From assembly GCA_028551475.1 (NCBI GenBank), contig CM052354.1, forward strand, positions 5,935,391-5,999,390: a stretch of 64,000 nucleotides of DNA. Direction: 5' to 3'. Below the pieces are notes generated by a model. That model saw only the letters and a list, made by a program, of their open reading frames with translations, had not been told where the DNA came from and did not search any database. Position numbers and translations under genes: made by a program. Origin of the DNA: Casuarina equisetifolia. Lineage: Eukaryota > Streptophyta > Magnoliopsida > Fagales > Casuarinaceae. This document shows, piece by piece, positions 24,530-37,200 of the stretch (the first letter of the stretch is position 1; every line of letters begins with the position of its first letter).

Positions 24530-27160
24530 GAGAATTAAAACTAGCATAAATCTTTGAAAAATATGAACTTTTAGTTCATCCCAGATGAGGCTCCAAAATT
24601 TTGGTGAGGAATTGAGATTGATTATTGATTATCCTGTCTAGTGTCTGTACTATGAGCCATTTTCATTGTCAAGAATGGTTCTTCGACATTGGCTTATGGA
24701 GTAGTGAAAATCAGACATAAATATACCAATGGCTGGACTATTGTCTATTGAAACACTGCTTCCTCTGTTCTTTGATCATTTGTATGCCATATGCTCTGTT
24801 CTGCCATAAGTTCAGTCTGTTTACTAGTTGTTTTCATTCCCTGTTTTGCTTTTGCAACGCCATTTTCCTCTCTCTCTCTCTCTCTCTCTCAATCAATGCA
24901 TGGAGATGATTGTGACAGCACGTGATGGACGGGGAGGAATTTTCGAAAAATTTGCCATGCTGGGGCCTGATGGAGGCCCCGTTAAGGCGTTTTTTAGCTG
25001 GGTTTAAGAACGCGCCATTAATCATTGTGTTGGATTGTCACTTTCTTGGGCCAACCTACCGAGTTTTCACCGCCCATGCCGTCGGGATTTTCCACTAGTC
25101 TTTTCGTTTGGAGGGCAAATTTTAGAACAAAGGATTAGAATGTTTGAAATCACTATGAGAAATGCCAAGTTAGAATGATTGAGCCGACAGGGCTTGGATA
25201 TTTAACATAAACTATTTGCTCTGTAATGTGGTTCTACTTGAGGCACTCTAGTGTCATGAAGACCACAAAAAGAACCTTATAACCATTCAATACCTGGACC
25301 CAAATTCACTCATACAAATTATGAAATTCCAAACCTCATAATTAGGGTCTTGGAGGCTAGGTGAAGAAAACAAAACAAAGGCTACTGATCTAGTGAGCCT
25401 TGAGTGTGATTTTTTTTTTTTTTTGTAAAGAATTCTAGTGTGGAATTGATTCTATAATTTATCATTTTTGTTAGTTAGTATTTTGTTTGATCTTTAAGCA
25501 GACCCATAATCTTTAGATGTGACATTGAGTGCCTACTCACTTCAAACACTTAGTTATTTTATTCTCTAAACTTTTGCACTTCTAAATAAAAATCATATAG
25601 ATCTTTTCTATTCTTTAATGCTTATCACATCATCAACCCTCTCAAAACGTGGAGCAGCTTGAAAGAGGTATGGAGGGCACGTTGAGTCCATCCCTACAGG
25701 TCTTGGACTTCATCTTGGACTGTCGGTCCCCTTGGTCATTATCACTGTCTCATCAAAGGTTTGAGAAGAAGCGTGAACTGCAAGGAATGCTTCCTGAATA
25801 AGGGAAAGAAACCCCCATTAGATGTTTTATAAGCCGTATTGAGGCAATGAAGAGCATCTTGAGATGACAGAAGCTAGATCAAACCAGACAGTGCTTATCG
25901 ATCTGAAGGGCCAAACATAACCACCGGCCGGCCACTCTCAGTCACTCTCAATCTTAAAATGGCCTAGGCCCACTGGAAGATTCCTGGGCTAGTAGTTCAT
26001 ATTCTTTCTTTTCATCTTCTCTTGATGAATTACACATTTGCAGAAGGATCACAGTACCAAAACCCAGAAAAAAAATGGGCCTCAAATTTTCCAATGACAT
26101 TTTCTTATTAGTGTGATTACATGATTGCATGATAGAATGATAATGGTAGTTTTTATCAATGAGTCTATTTTCTTTTTAAGATTGATTTGTAAGAAGAAAA
26201 TATATCTTTTATTTTAAAAAATATATTTTTTAATAAATTTGGATAAATTAAGATACTTTTTTCTCATATTTAACGAATCTCTTTGCAGCTAGTGCAAGCT
26301 ACAACCTATGTTATGGGGTAATATATCTTTTTTCATGTATGAGTTATCTTGTTTTCTGAATTTGACTTTAATATTATATTAAGAAATTTATTTTCTTCTT
26401 AGAATCAGTATATAAAAAAATATTTTATTTCATAGACATTTTTCAAAATGATTTAGAAAATATGAGATTTTTTTTTTCCTTTTTTTAGAGATGCAACTAA
26501 ATCATACATAGTGTCAAACTTAAAACAACTTGGTCTCAAGCCCTACTAACTTACCACTAAGCTAGCAACTTATTGATGAAGAATGAGACTTATGAGATCT
26601 TGTTCTAGTACTTCTTTTGGGGCCACGAATAGTTAGGATATACAGTCAAATATTTTCCACAATGTCGTGACCCTCCGAGAAGAAAAGAAGTTAATATATT
26701 TTGTGATAGTCATTGTCTTCTAGCCCCAAAAGGATATCCAAAAGCTCCTTTTGGCTAATTCTGGATTAGCAGGTAAGGTCTAATCAGAGATCATCAGATC
26801 AATAAACCTAAGCAACTGTGTTTTGTTGTGGTCTGTTCATATTCACCCCTGGCCACCTTCCGTCACTTGCACAAACAGACATAAAGACAGACAGAAACCA
26901 ATCTGGTAGCCATGCAAGTCCCTTTCTAGTTTCACGCAAGAGGACACAGGTCTTAATGGGATACCGATATCTCTTACATAAAGCAACAAACTGAGTGCAG
27001 AGAATCAACACAAAAGGAAAAATGCATCGATCCCACAAAACCCCTCCTTGGCTATCTTTTCTTCTAAACTACAAAAACCCATCACTTTTTCCAACACCTA
27101 CTGCACCCTAAATGACGACAACCTCATGACTCTCTTTACCAAGAAGATGAAGTTGAATAA
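24530..27160. other. Intergenic region, with (CT)n run at 24868-24890
   Basis: The 3' end of the ATL51/52-like transcript is followed by a perfect CT dinucleotide run and 2.2 kb of AT-rich spacer. The text at 25640-26060 has broken open pieces and slightly higher GC, perhaps an old transposon, but no family motif was seen. No gene is supported. Confidence 0.45.
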
Positions 27161-27176
27161 CCTGTGTGTCTGAAGA

Positions 27177-27177
27177 A

Positions 27178-27219
<42 letters not shown>
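27177..27219 (+). repeat. (GA)n microsatellite
   Basis: About 43 bases of near-perfect GA repeat with one interrupting A pair. Length variation between individuals is likely. Confidence 0.9.
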
Positions 27220-27221
<2 letters not shown>

Positions 27222-28839
27222 TTGGTTTCAGAAGGCATTTTGCAATTTTTTTTTTTTGGTCGGTTAAACTAAATTATATGTGCTCGACAACTGATGTCCG
27301 TGAACTTGATATAGAGGAAGGGGTTGGTGGGGGGTTTTGCAGCCTCAAACCAAATTATCGGTGTGACCTATCTCATATCGCTGTGTGACACGAGTTTATT
27401 TGTCGGACAATTTCATCAAGCAAGGGCTGGATGGAGAGTGGGACAAAAATTATGTGGAGGAAAAGATAAAAGAATGACCTACCTTTGGTTCATTCCGAAG
27501 ATGATGCCAGAGAAATTGTGGCCTGGACCACCTAGTTCTCATTTTTAAAGCTATTGTAAAGGGATTCATTTCTTCTCTTTAATTTTTTGTTTGGATCAGG
27601 ACATGACATATTTTATTAATAAAAAGCAAAATTGGGTTGATAAATAATATCTTATGGAAATACAAAGGACAGGATGTGAAACTAACCCTTAGAAACTTAG
27701 TTGATGAGTTTAGAGGGCAGATTCATAGCTTGAACGTAAATACAAAAGGCTACACAATGTAATGAAGACAAAGGGTGTAGATATAGGTAATAGGAGACAA
27801 ATATTGAATTTTTAACACGTCTCTTATTTGTTATCAATGGTAAATAAATTTGTATGGGAAAACATTTCTTCATTTAAAAGTATAAATAATGTCATTTTAA
27901 GTGAAATTTAAAAACTTACAACCTCCATCTTTTTATAAATGTAGAAAGTTTTCTAAAACATTAGGTATATTCCTTTACTTTTATATTTTAATTTTTATTA
28001 ATACAATTTATCATTTGAGAGAGTAATAGGCGACAAATATTGATTTTTAACACCTATGTCATTCTCGGCATGATAAAACACAACTAATTAGAACTTACTT
28101 TGTGAATATAGTGGTGTTTTCTTTGACATTTGAGTTTTGATATATGTAAGAAAGAATATTTCCTCTTTTCAAATCAGTCTTTTATATCTTTATTTATAAG
28201 AGTTCTAATAGATTTAGATTCTAAAAACTTAAAAAAAAAAATGCACAAGGTTTCAACAGCTATCCTATGTTATATATACCAAAGAGAAGCTCAAGATGAT
28301 ATCTAAACTTGTGAGTTGTATATTCACATGATAGTCCCATACATGGATGATGAGATACCTCTAGATATCGATTCTCTTCGCCGGGACACCTGAAATGGTC
28401 AGAGGAATTATTTGTCCTTGGAAAAGATGGAAAAGTTGATAGATTTGAGCATCATATCTGTCATGTTCCGCGGGACATGGTTACATGATTCAAACATTGG
28501 CCAAAAAAGATAAGGTATTGACAGACTATATTTTCTGCTTTTTAGATAATGATCTGGTCATGTATCATAATTTGGAACGTGACTCTTTTGAAATAAATAT
28601 TATTTAGTCATTTGGAAACAGAGAAAAAGACAGCATTTATGGTCTGCTGATGTTTGCCTAGTTTCCATCGAAATTACCCGTTAAAACCAAGGTTCCTCCC
28701 TGCTACCTTAGCCACAGGACAAATGCTATCAAGGCCAGGGTTAAGTGGAAGACCGAAGTCGCAAAAAGCTCACTCATATTGGAAGATGTGCCATGCTGAC
28801 TTCTTTTTCAGGCGGGTCGACGGTATTTTCGTCCACTGC
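27220..28839. other. Intergenic, nothing recognised
   Basis: AT-rich sequence with short open stretches lacking family features (27324-27548, 28654-28875). Two related AT-rich pieces on either side of 27780-28030 share the text ggagacaaatattgaatttttaacac / ggcgacaaatattgatttttaacacc, a local dispersed repeat. Confidence 0.4.
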
Positions 28840-28845
28840 ATTCAT

Positions 28846-29062
28846 CTTAAAGAAGAAAATAGTTGCCTGAATTGAAGGTTGAAAAGATTGAACTTTTCGT
28901 ACAGTTTCTGAACACGGGAATTTCTCCAGTCGAATAAAGTAATAAGGTTTCAGGTCAAAGAAGAAAATCGTTAGCTGAAATAAAGATGAAAAGATTAAGC
29001 TTTTCGTACTGTTTCTGAACGGTGGAGTTTCTGCAGTCGCAAAACAGTTGATTAGGTTCCAT
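28846..29062 (+). repeat. Two-copy tandem duplication, about 108 bp per unit
   Basis: The unit beginning aaagaagaaaatagttgcct (about 28849) repeats at about 28957 as aaagaagaaaatcgttagct. Both continue with a shared core (aaaagatt.a.cttttcgta.tgtttctgaac) and then tttct.cagtcg. Identity is high, roughly 80-85 percent by eye. It carries no recognisable coding sense. Confidence 0.7.
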
Positions 29063-29899
29063 ACCACACGGAGGGACGTGAGAAAACCAAAGCAAAGAGA
29101 CTGTAGGTGACTTTTGTCACTCATTACATAGCCGGCTGGTAGTAGCCTGCAACTCATAATTGCATTATTCTCCCTACGACATGAGTCTTCACAATCACAT
29201 ATATTTTACTATATTCTTGACAATCATGTTTTGTTGATGAAGTTATGAAAGTTTAAAGGCATAGAGTTTTGGTAAAGGTATGATGATCAATTACATAATG
29301 AGATTTGAATATTGGCACTAGGTGAGTTAGCTATATGTATTATAATATTAAAAATATTCATTATAACCCCAAGATTCACTGTTTTAATCCCATTTTGCTG
29401 CATCGAATTGAAGTATTAGAGGTGCTTGCCTGGTTGTTATCTCTATATGATTGTTAAGCTGGACAATATCAATCTATTCATTCCATTTTATAAGCTTAGG
29501 AGAAACAAGTGAACAGCAGAAAAGAATCTCCTCCTACCTTAGGTTTGAGGCAGCTGATAAGCGATAAGGTAAGGAGTGCAGAAAACAACAACAATGGCTT
29601 TAAATGAAATTAGCACTCTTCAAATTACTGGTCACACGCAATGCTACAAACAAGTCCTTGTCAGCATGGGCTGGGGGCCTAAGAACCGCACTAAAGCCCT
29701 AGTTCTGGTTTTCTCTTTTCTCTCCTGTCATTATGCCCTAACAAGTTTCTGAAAGGGAATACATAATAAACACAACTATATGACATGACTCTAGCTACAT
29801 ACAAGGACAAGAGAAACTTCATTGGAGCAAGCAAAATGAGGATGGCATTTTTGTGATCCCACCTCAACTCCACGGGTACATGGGGAAGCTACGATTTGT
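29063..29899. other. Spacer and 3' UTR of the bHLH gene
   Basis: Contains the likely 3' untranslated sequence of the minus-strand bHLH gene (approaching 29900) and AT-rich spacer to the left. No gene recognised. Confidence 0.45.
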
Positions 29900-31888
29900 T
29901 CAACATAAGGTAGCTTCGTCTTCAATGATCCTAAACATGTTGTGAGCTGCTGCTGCTATGTCATCTACTGAAGTGAGTTGGCATCCTTCTTCAACCTGCA
30001 TTTAGAATGCTCAAACTTTAGCTGAAAACTCTTCGATTTCTCAAGGATTATGAGCAGGATGTTCCTACCAAACATAGCTAATACTACAAAAGCCAGAAAA
30101 GACGCCCTTTCCTTCTGCCAGTGGTTCCTCGTGACAGTAATTAAAGACCTTACCAACAGAAAAAGTGGTTGAAGCATCCCACATGTATCTTATTGTCAAT
30201 GAGGTTAAAAAACCACGCACAAAACCATGTTTGGTATGAACTATATATATGCACAAAACCATGCTTCTTTCGCTTAGAGTATAACGAAAAAGGAAAAAGT
30301 ATAAATTTATCGATATTAGTTTGTCTTATCAAGGAGACAAAATCATCAAGCTGCTCTGGTCACGGGGCGTCGGGGCCTGAGATCGGCCCTGAAAGATGGA
30401 CAAGTTCCAAGGTTCACGAGATGCAAATTGGCCTCTCCAGGTTCTTGTACATCAGGGACAAAGGTAAACCAGATTGTGCAGAAAGAATTATTGTACTCAC
30501 CTTGGCACTGATGGAGTAGAGAACCAACGAGTCCATGGTGGTCACATTGAGGTGAAGGATGGAAAGATGAAGTGTCTGAAAACCGACGACCAACTTTGAC
30601 ACCTGTCTAGGGCTTCGTCGAGAGAGAATTCGAAGGTTTGCATGGGTTTCAATCAAGGTGACCTCGATATCCGCTACAGCAGCTTTAGTCTTGGATGTAT
30701 ACTTGTTCGGCAACTGAGACCAACTATACTGTGGATAGACGAAAAACTGTGCAAATGGCGGGGGCATGAACTTGGAGCTTATGGTGTCTTCAGTAGCTGC
30801 TGCTACTCCTGTTTGTAGAAGCTTGAGTTTCTGTGCTTCAAGGGTCTGCAAGATATGCTCAAGTTCCTTCACGAATTCTATAGCTCCACCCACTATGGAG
30901 GCCTGGTCACCCTACAGAGAAAGAACGTTTTCCATAATCAATAGATTTATCATTTTCTAATCCTGCTTTACAAAGTTTGTGTTATGATAATCAAGAATGA
31001 TGGAGAAAATGAAGAATCAACATCAGCTTCTTAGTCTACCAAACATTCTAAAGGAGGTCTCTCCCCCGACATTACTAGTTTTAATATATGTTGGCTCTAC
31101 AACCAAGTCCATTCTTTGGCTTCCTCTAGGCTGTAAGTTCACCTATGCTTCCTTCTTCACGTGACAGACAAAGAAGAAAAAGTCTAGAGACAAACAGAAC
31201 CAGAAGTGGAACCATGGTGTGGGAGATGACCATTTCAGCTTAACTTTTACGTGATTGCTGCATTACCCAAGTTTAAGCTGAACGTTGCCGCACCAGCAGC
31301 TTCTTAAATACAATCAATCGAAACTTTCAGGACTCTAGAATTCGTTAACTAGTTGCAGTAACACTAATGTTAAAATTCATAATCATAATCATATTAGTAT
31401 TGAGCTTTGTGTTAAGGTTAGATGGTAACCCAAATTTCCCTTTGATTCTCCATGGAAGATGGAGACTCAAGAGTTAAGGGAGAACAAAAGTATGAAAGAC
31501 ACACCCTTTGGGCATAGGATTCAGGCATGAGGGAGCGCAAGACTGCGAGATGCTCGTTCATCAGTTTCCGGCGGTTTCTTTCAACGGCGATATGCGTCAT
31601 CCTTTGCGTCTCAGCTTCTTCTTTGTTCTTGCACACCCTTGGTTTTCTCCTCCTCTTCTTCCTCCCTTGAACCCCTAAACTTTGTTTCCGTTCGACGACT
31701 TCCGACCTGCCGGAGTGTCGTTTTGGGGACATCCTCTCCGAGATTCCACCTTGTTTTTCAGGTATCATCGCATTCTCTACCAAGAGACTATTCTCTGAAG
31801 AGTCGTGACTGCTATATGGGGTGGCAGAAATAGTGTCGTAGATTATGAAGTTGACCGGCTCATTGGAAGAAAGAGCTTCTAACGCCAT
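29900..31888 (-). CDS. bHLH transcription factor, subgroup Ia (bHLH71-like), 3 exons
   Basis: Exons 31888-31505, 30911-30501 and 29995-29900 (transcript order) join at GT-AG sites to 296 residues. The N-terminus [19 protein letters not shown] is typical of the bHLH71/94/96 branch. A basic KKRRRKPR patch (about 77-84) is a likely nuclear signal. The basic region (about 95-108) has the DNA-contacting H99-E103-R107 triad for E/G-box binding. The helix-loop-helix crosses the exon 1/2 junction, reading [14 protein letters not shown]. The last third, from about residue 195, is an ACT-like dimerisation fold ending [17 protein letters not shown]. Subgroup Ia includes the stomatal regulators SPCH, MUTE and FAMA; this protein is in the sister branch, whose targets are less known. 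A GA/CT tract lies in the leader or promoter. Confidence 0.92.
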
Positions 31889-32035
31889 TTTTGTCCAGCT
31901 ATTCCGACTTTTTCTTCCTCTTCAAAAGGACTTGAGTTGAATTGAAAGACTCAAAAGCGCTGCAGGCTAGCTAGTCCAATTCAAAGATAACAATCATTTT
32001 ATACTGGATCCCTTTTCTTGAACTTTTCAGGGGGG

Positions 32036-32060
32036 AGAGAGAGAGAGAGAAAGAGCAAGA
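32036..32060 (-). repeat. (GA)n/(CT)n tract upstream of the bHLH gene
   Basis: About 25 bp of GA repeat (CT on the transcript strand), 150 bp upstream of the bHLH ATG, so probably in its 5' leader or core promoter. Such Y-patch-like tracts are common at plant promoters. Confidence 0.7.
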
Positions 32061-32219
32061 GGAGGAGAGAGTAGTAGAGTGTACAGGAAGGAGAAGGTGC
32101 ACGTGAGAGAGAAGAAAAGAAGTTGGGCTTCTCTGCTTCAAAAAGCGAAGGAAAAAGGAAGAGGTTCCTCTCTCATTCTTTTCCTTCCAGGCTTCATCGA
32201 TGAGGACTTGCACCGTTTC

Positions 32220-34224
32220 AGGAGCAGGGAGGATGTGGGGGACCCAAAATCAATATGGAAATATGCATACAAACAACAGAACAAGCTGTGCAAAAGCTAC
32301 CACTCACATTCAAATCTGTGTTGGGGTTTGCAGGAAATGACTGGCTCTCTTGCCCTAGATTCTCTAATAAATATCATACACAAAAAGCTCTTACATGTGC
32401 TTGACAACGCATTCTACACCCTACACGTCATGGTTTATCTTGATTTTGATGTTAGAAACACCAGAACTTTTTAATCTTTTTTGTAAAGTTAATAGTTAAA
32501 TATAGTCATCCATCATTAGGTTTAAAAATAATCGTTTAAAAATTTTTAGATGTCCTTTAAATGTTTATTATAATTTATAAACTTTACATCTGAAATGATG
32601 AGAATTTATACCTTATATTATGTTTAATCTTGATTACAATAACTATACTTTCTATATATAAAATGAGAGTTTTACATTAAAAAGATAAGATTTATGAAAT
32701 AAAGTTTAAATGAATTGACTTTTTAACTTTTGAATTAGTTTCTTTTGTATCTTTGGACCTTATAAAATTATAATAAAATCTAGATTGACTTTGCTTCACC
32801 CAGTTTTACCTTCAGCCTAATATCTCTTGGTATATGAGATGTGTGAATAGAATGAGACTCTTAAATTTGAAAATAAGAGTTTTGCATTGTTAATCTTTGA
32901 TAGTTGAATTTTCTTTTATTCTTTTCATTAGATATGATAGTTTGTAATTTTAAAATACATACTCAATAGGGTGAGACACATGATCAAAACTTGTTAATCT
33001 AGAACCTTTTCAAAGATGCTCTATGTGGGGTTGGATGGCGGTTGATACGACAATATGTGGGAGCCAATTCTACCTAACGATTGCCTTCTTATGGATGATC
33101 CTTAGTTTAAAATGCAAATTACAATGGTCAGCAAAAGCAGTTAAGGAAAGAGTCAACTTGTTATAGGCGTTGATTTGGCTTTATCATTCTACATGCCTCG
33201 TGCACAAGAAAGCTTGCTCACCCACCTTGACTTCCCAGATGACAACGCCGCCCTTGACTACCTTAATCCGCGCCGTAAAGCTACGGTAATCTCTAATCCT
33301 AATCAAATCACAGTGCATAAACCCTATTATCAATAATTGATATGCTTGAAGATGCTATATCTCCTCGTTTTGTCTCTAGGCTCATCTTTTCGTTGTCCAT
33401 TTTATGTGCTAATTAAAGAGCTATTTCTCTCTTTCTCTCTCTCTCTATATAGAACGAGAGAGAGAGAGAGAAACTACAAAATTCTGTGTACTGTTCCCTT
33501 CTGTTGATAAGGACAGATGGAAGGTGGTCCTCTTTGGACAATGTTCTCAGCCATCAGACTCTGCAGGGTAATCCATGTGAAGGGCCTCAGCTCTTGAAAA
33601 TGGTCAATCTGCATTTCCGACCTGAAAATAGTGTAACAGTTTCAAGCCTTTCAGCTACTTTCATCGCTGCTATGCGCATGTGGAATGTGCCAAGCAGCGC
33701 CAAAGTTTACACCAAAGAAGAAAGGCATCTAAAGTGTAGGAGGTTGTTGTTGTTCTGCTTTTGATGACAAAATAGGCAAATGTGGTCATGAAGGGAAATG
33801 ATCAGTTCTATTCGTAGTACGAAAATAACAAGCAACTTCATGTGCCGGGTTACGGCTGTTCCTGGCATCTGGTGGGCCATTTGGGATCATGAGTTCCATC
33901 ACGTTTTTCTGCAGTCCTAATGCTTTACAATAATTATCATCTCGGGAATGGTAAGCTAGATGCAATAAAATAATTTTCAAACTAAATTAAGTCACATTTT
34001 TTCAAATTTTGTTTATTAAAATTTACGCATCCGAACTCACATATATGGGGTGTCCAATTTGAGACCTCATGGTTAAGGTCCACACTAACTCATCATTGAA
34101 CTTGTAGATTAGATGAAAAATTTAGGCACATTGAGATTATAGACTAAACTTAAAGGTAAAATGATAATCTTATCCATTTAATGATAGCAACCAAAAATAC
34201 AAAAAGCTACAGACGAGAGTAAGT
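32220..34224. other. Intergenic region between PIGW 3' end and the bHLH gene
   Basis: AT-rich spacer. A plus-strand open stretch at 33486-33764 (92 codons) has no recognisable domain. A CT/GA palindrome lies at 33424-33473. The first part should include bHLH upstream sequence, and the last part the PIGW 3' UTR. Confidence 0.4.
33424..33473. repeat. (CT)n/(GA)n inverted repeat, hairpin-forming
   Basis: A run of CT dinucleotides (about 33428-33446) is followed after atatagaac by a matching run of GA (about 33457-33472). The arms are complementary and could fold into a stem of about 16 bp with a short AT-rich loop. It is not followed by the T-run or gene end expected of a terminator. Confidence 0.7.
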
Positions 34225-37200
34225 CTACCAGAACTTTAGCCTAATGCCATAAAAATCGACAATTCCAACTACAATCGATAAGATAGAAGCATAGGCAACC
34301 AGGATAAAGAGGGCTGAGACTGGTGATGCAGACAGGGTATCCACAGACAAGTTTACAAGTCCTGTGAGCAAATTTGCCTGCATATTGAAACGAAAAGTAC
34401 ATGAACTTTAAGCTTGAAAGGACAAAGACGTTTATACATTGAATGAAACTAGGATGTCTTGTTTACCAGAAGAAATGCACCCAGTAAGTTCCGGTTAAAT
34501 GCTTCTTCAAGTGTTGAAGATGTACTTCCAGGAATGTAATCCGAAAGCATTAGTATTGACAGAACCTGCCAAACAGGACAAATATTGATTGGGAACAACT
34601 ACATGATTAAACATTGGAAACTACAGTATGTAGCAGTTACATTATCGGTAATAGAACAAAAGAATGCACAATACCCACCTAATTTCCAAATCAAGATTGT
34701 AGAACTCGAAAAATAGTCAGCAATTACACGCAGCAGAAAGTCCACCAAAATTCTCAAGATTCGGTGAGAACGTATAAAAGTTAGGAAAACTTTACCAGCT
34801 TAATATTTTAAGGTAAAAGGACATCTCTAGTTGTTGAACTCCTGTGAAAGTCATACGTCAAATGTACTGAATCCCTAACATGCACACTTCTCTTCTCGGG
34901 AATGACACCAAAAAAAAAAAGGTCTCTAATTTAATAGGAAAAGCAAATTTTGCAACCACCTATCGGAGTACAAATTTTGGCATGTAGCCCATTGATTGGA
35001 AATCTGAGCGTCACTTTACCCCTACCGTTAATATTAGGTGTAAAATTGATAGGAAACAACCTCACAGGAACAGAAAGTGCATCTGACCCTTTTTAAATGA
35101 TAAACATTGCCAATCTAGTGTTAAATAATGATAATAATTAAGTCTAGGCTTTATTACATTTGTAGAGGGTTAGATGACACCTGCAAAGATTTTTCTGTTC
35201 AACTTAACAGCTGAAATTAACAGAAGGAATAAAGTGACACCAAAACTTACATTTGAATGTCGAGGTACTGAAAGTTATAGTTCGATGAGGAATTTACAAT
35301 ATGACTAGAAGTTTGTGATGAAAACATTGTTCCCTAATTCTTCATGAAAATAATCATAAACCAAAGATGTTGTCTGACACATGTATGGCTCACCTCATCA
35401 TGCAAAATTTCATTTTTACTTTCTTTTTTTTCTTTTATTTTGGCCCCGCCCTCCCCACCGCAGGGTGGGAGTGGAGTGGATTGGTTTGCAAGTGCATGTG
35501 CCCCTTTTAGGAAAAGAAAAAATGAAGAATTTTTTTCTGATTTCTAAATCCTTTCAATCATTATATCAAAAAAAGATCATGATCACCTCATTGGGCTCTG
35601 GTAAATGCAAGATGCACACTTTCAGTGAAGGAGCCTGAAGAATTTTCTGATTTCTAAATCCTTTCAATCAACGTATTGAGAAGAAAATCGTGATCCTATC
35701 ATAGTGCACCATGTGAAGTTTCCAATTCTTTAATACAAAGATCTTTAAAGGAGAATTCTTGGTTCTGATGTCTACTGTAAAACCTCGTTCCCAACCAGTC
35801 ACTCCCAATCTCAACTCTCTCCCCAGGGCCTGACCAATTTATCCCTTATCCCTAATGTCCAGGATCAATATTTATAAGACTCACGAACCAGGATGGCTTC
35901 CAACCAAACGATAAAAATGTTGCTACTAAGTAAGCGATTTTCTCAGATCTGCCTGACTAATATATTCTGCCTGTACCATTCCCTTCTAGTTGATTGCAAA
36001 CTTGCGCCATCCAAAAAAAATTGAGAAACCTAATGCGAAGGAAAGTCTGTCCTTAGTGCTCTACAATGTTGCATGCAAAGTGGTCACTATATTTCTGGTC
36101 AATAGTCGCAGACCAAACCCAGAATTCATCCCCTTCAAAACCGTTATATCCCAACTCACAGCCCTTCTTTTGCATGTTCATTTACAGAGAGTTGGATTAA
36201 ACTGCCTTGTGCTGACTATCCTCCTCATCCATGCATATTCTAGTTCATAGGGAAACTTTCGAACCTTTCCATCCTTCTAGTCATTTTAGCAAGCTGACGT
36301 TTTCCCTTCTAGTTTCCTTCTTGGACTTCTGCTAGTTTCTTATTTTGAAAAGTCACTAAGAAGAAAATAGAACCAATCTAAGATTCCAAAACTGGCTCTT
36401 TTTCTCTTATCTCCACTCAAAACTTTCTCTATTTTAATATAGCCTCTACAACCCCGCTCTATTATCATGAACAGAGTGCTTCCGATCTTTAGTCAAGCCA
36501 ATATTCAAAAGGGTTAAGAGAGGGAAGTGAAAATGTGAGTTTTAGGAAGATGACAAACACCAGCCAACTGGGTTTTTTGGAACATACTTATCCTATCCAT
36601 GAAGGAACAAAACAAGTAGTTTTGTTTTTTGGCCAAAGTCAGAAACAAACTGCTTTCGTTCATTGGTCACCTCACGCATGAGGGTCATGAGGTCTGCCAT
36701 AGTCATACATGCAATGCACAGCTTAAGTATCCCTTTGAAAATAAAAAATATAAAGATTGCAGAGGTGTTGACTTTTGAGATCCAAAGGAAATTTTCCTGC
36801 AATTCCTCCCACAAAAGGAAAACACTGCACCTAGTTTATTGGAAAACCGTGAATAAATCAAAACAGAGTAGGCTTGAGCATTAAGAACCTACTTAGCAAA
36901 AGAATTCTCTGCTACAAATATTCAACTGGAAATTTAAGCATGACGTTTAAGTCTCATCTGATAAAATTTTTCATAGCCAAATAATTTTTGACATAGAAAA
37001 AGTAACAACTAGAATTTGAGAACAAAACTCAAAACAGAGGAAAAAAGTAAGTCAAGAAATAATTTTCTGGATGATTAAGAATGTCCAAACCGTACAATAT
37101 TCAGACCTCAACTTTTGATCACACCTACTATTTCCAAAATATTCATAGTAGTTCACTAGGATTATTACCAGGGAATTACTCAAGGCCCCCTTGTCTTGGA

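Noticed and set aside
28774..29157. 127-codon minus-strand open frame
   Set aside because: It overlies the two-copy tandem duplication and has no domain; chance opening is more likely.
33424..33473. CT/GA hairpin as a terminator or miRNA precursor
   Set aside because: Simple-sequence palindrome; no gene end beside it, and arms made only of dinucleotide repeat are not miRNA-like.
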